Positions 5,977 through 6,901 of a stretch of DNA of 6,901 bases are shown piece by piece. Origin of the DNA: JAYXXU01 sp049301135 (GTDB lineage: Bacteria; Pseudomonadota; Gammaproteobacteria; Pseudomonadales; Moraxellaceae); NCBI GenBank assembly GCA_049301135.1, contig JBAQKP010000302.1, positions 1-6,901 on the forward strand. The letters are read 5' to 3'. Below the pieces are notes generated by a model, which ran no database searches, was not told the origin of the DNA, and saw only the letters and a program-made list of their open reading frames with translations. The first letter of the stretch is position 1. Each line of letters begins with the position of its first letter. Position numbers and translations under genes: made by a program.

Positions 5977-6124
5977 GCGTCGACCTTACCGAGAATCAAG
6001 GCAAACTGTCAATCAGATTTTTAGGATGAGATTGATCGGTTTTTTCGATTAAAATTAAAACTGAGTCGCCAAATGATAGATTGTTTGATCACGACATCTA
6101 ACGTCGCACTCGGCTGTATTCAGG

Positions 6125-6153
6125 CTGACAACTGATCGAGCTATATTTACAAT
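6125..6153 (+). promoter_or_regulatory. Sigma70-type promoter for the DUF6915-like gene
   Basis: CTGACA (6125-6130, five of six matches to the -35 consensus), a 17-base spacer and TACAAT (6148-6153, five of six matches to the -10 consensus). The start of transcription would be near 6160, giving a leader of about 43 bases with the Shine-Dalgarno site AAGGA eight bases before the ATG at 6203. It points away from the leu leader in the divergent gap. No equally good promoter was found for the leu side. Confidence 0.75.
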
Positions 6154-6202
6154 CTCAGCACGCTGAACCACACTCCAATGATCACTTGCAAGGACGCTGA
6201 CC

Positions 6203-6832
6203 ATGAATCCGATTCAACATGCGCGTATTTCTGCCCGCAAGCGTGGCGGTGAACCCGAAGATTATGTTGAGATTCATGCGCTGATCGACAGCACCAAGAT
6301 GCTGTGTAGTGACAATCGGCATAGGATTTTGCATACATTTTGGGCGGTGCAGGAGATTGTGATTCCGGTGTTTGGGCATACCGTCACCAATAGCGCGGGT
6401 CAGACGATTGATGTAAAGGATCTGTGCGAAAAAGATCATTTGTTGCCGGATTTTCAGCATCGGTTTATTCCGACGCTGGGGGATTTTGTGGCGGCGATGG
6501 GTGATCTGCCGCCCAATCTACTTGGGCAAGGTTTGGCGCAGCGTTTGGAGCGCTTTCATGCTGATGTGATTCAGGATGACGCTATTTCGGCGCGGATGCT
6601 CTCGCCGCTGGCGGTGACGGGTCAACTCAAGTCATTATTGATTACGCATAACAGTTGGTTTGTGAATACGGTTTTGCCGATGATGCAGCAAGGCAAGCCG
6701 AAGCTGATTGAGTTTGATCTTGCGCCTGATGCTATTTTTAATGAGATGCGTTTTGAGTTATGGATGGATAATGGCAGCGACGTGCCGCCGAGTGCGAGGC
6801 AGTTGCAGCGGCTAAAACAATTGCAGGTTTAG
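6203..6832 (+). CDS. Protein of unknown function, DUF6915-like N-terminal part
   Basis: 209 residues, no signal peptide and no membrane segment. The first 100 or so residues follow the pattern I remember for the DUF6915 family: H6 with a SARKRGGEPEDY stretch (10-21), H25, an IDSTK turn (28-32), DNRHR (37-41), H44, FGHTVTNSAGQ (57-67), EKDH (76-79) and a P-x-x-x-DF segment (90-95). The many conserved-looking His and Asp residues (H6, H25, H40, H44, H79, H86) would suit a metal site; that is inference. The last 100 residues (LGQGLAQRLERFHADVIQ onward) look helical and are not familiar to me. The ATG at 6203 has AAGGA eight bases upstream and a good promoter before it. A second gene starts nine bases after its stop codon, so the two probably share a transcript. 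Function is unknown. Confidence 0.85.
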   Translation: MNPIQHARISARKRGGEPEDYVEIHALIDSTKMLCSDNRHRILHTFWAVQEIVIPVFGHTVTNSAGQTIDVKDLCEKDHLLPDFQHRFIPTLGDFVAAMGDLPPNLLGQGLAQRLERFHADVIQDDAISARMLSPLAVTGQLKSLLITHNSWFVNTVLPMMQQGKPKLIEFDLAPDAIFNEMRFELWMDNGSDVPPSARQLQRLKQLQV

Positions 6833-6841
6833 GGGAAGGTT

Positions 6842-6901
6842 ATGGCTACAAAGTATGTGATTCGGAAGCAAGATTTTGAATATACAGATGAAGGTTACCT
6901 G
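6842..6901 (+). CDS. Start of a small unknown gene, cut by the window edge
   Basis: Twenty codons are visible (MATKYVIRK, then QDFEYTDEGYL) before the window ends. AGGGG lies six bases before the ATG, and the gap to the preceding stop codon is nine bases, which indicates an operon with the DUF6915-like gene. The short N-terminal strand-like segment KYVIRK resembles small hypothetical proteins of Moraxellaceae that I remember only loosely, so I give no function. Confidence 0.72.
   Translation, partial: MATKYVIRKQDFEYTDEGYL

Noticed and set aside
5984..6012. TTGACA on the minus strand (6012-6007) as the leu promoter
   Set aside because: At 17 bases spacing the -10 position reads GTAAGG and overlaps the leader-peptide ribosome site, so transcription would begin too late to include it.
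5777..6052. Plus-strand frames of 66 and 91 codons antisense to the leu leader
   Set aside because: They are rich in Arg and lack ribosome sites; the minus-strand leader peptide and hairpins explain this region better.
6147..6460. Minus-strand frames opposite the DUF6915-like gene
   Set aside because: They are antisense to a gene with a promoter, a ribosome site and a family match, and cover the divergent promoter itself.
1..6901. A defence island, phage or mobile-element system
   Set aside because: No transposase, integrase, terminal repeats, restriction or toxin genes are visible; apart from the orphan gene and the plus-strand pair the content is core metabolism, cell wall and replication.

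Overview
The window looks like ordinary chromosome from a Proteobacterium, most likely a gammaproteobacterium. The reasons are a FadH-type 2,4-dienoyl-CoA reductase very close to the E. coli enzyme, an outer-membrane lytic transglycosylase, a leucine-rich attenuation leader ahead of leuA, and a protein resembling the DNA polymerase III psi subunit, which is known from gammaproteobacteria. The divergent psi with a long insert suggests the Pseudomonadales rather than the enterics, but this is inference. No tRNA, rRNA, CRISPR array or insertion sequence was seen.

Layout: positions 1-5976 are read from the minus strand and 6203-6901 from the plus strand. From the left: the N-terminal half of fadH (1-1002, running off the edge), a 313-base gap with short inverted repeats, an AT-rich orphan gene (1316-1804), an intrinsic terminator (1881-1909), a MltB-family lytic transglycosylase lipoprotein (1968-3248), a short gap with a candidate promoter, a psi-like (HolD-like) protein with a repeat-rich linker (3402-4148), leuA (4150-5709), a hairpin-rich leader, and a 26-residue leader peptide with seven Leu codons (5896-5976). 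After the divergent gap a good sigma70-type promoter (6125-6153) drives a DUF6915-like gene (6203-6832) and the start of a further small gene (6842 on).

How the parts fit: the leader peptide and the downstream RNA structures suggest that leuA, which catalyses the first committed step of leucine synthesis, is controlled by leucyl-tRNA supply. The psi-like gene starts with GTG one base after the leuA stop codon, so a replisome clamp-loader accessory protein appears to be translated from the leucine-regulated message. The transglycosylase follows with its own possible promoter and ends at a clear terminator, so it is probably separable from the leu unit. The orphan gene and fadH look like separate units. 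The plus-strand pair has no assigned function.

The observations I would look at first are the psi-like protein with its tandem linker and its coupling to leuA, and the leucine leader peptide, which is easily missed because of its size. I see no clearly new multi-gene system.
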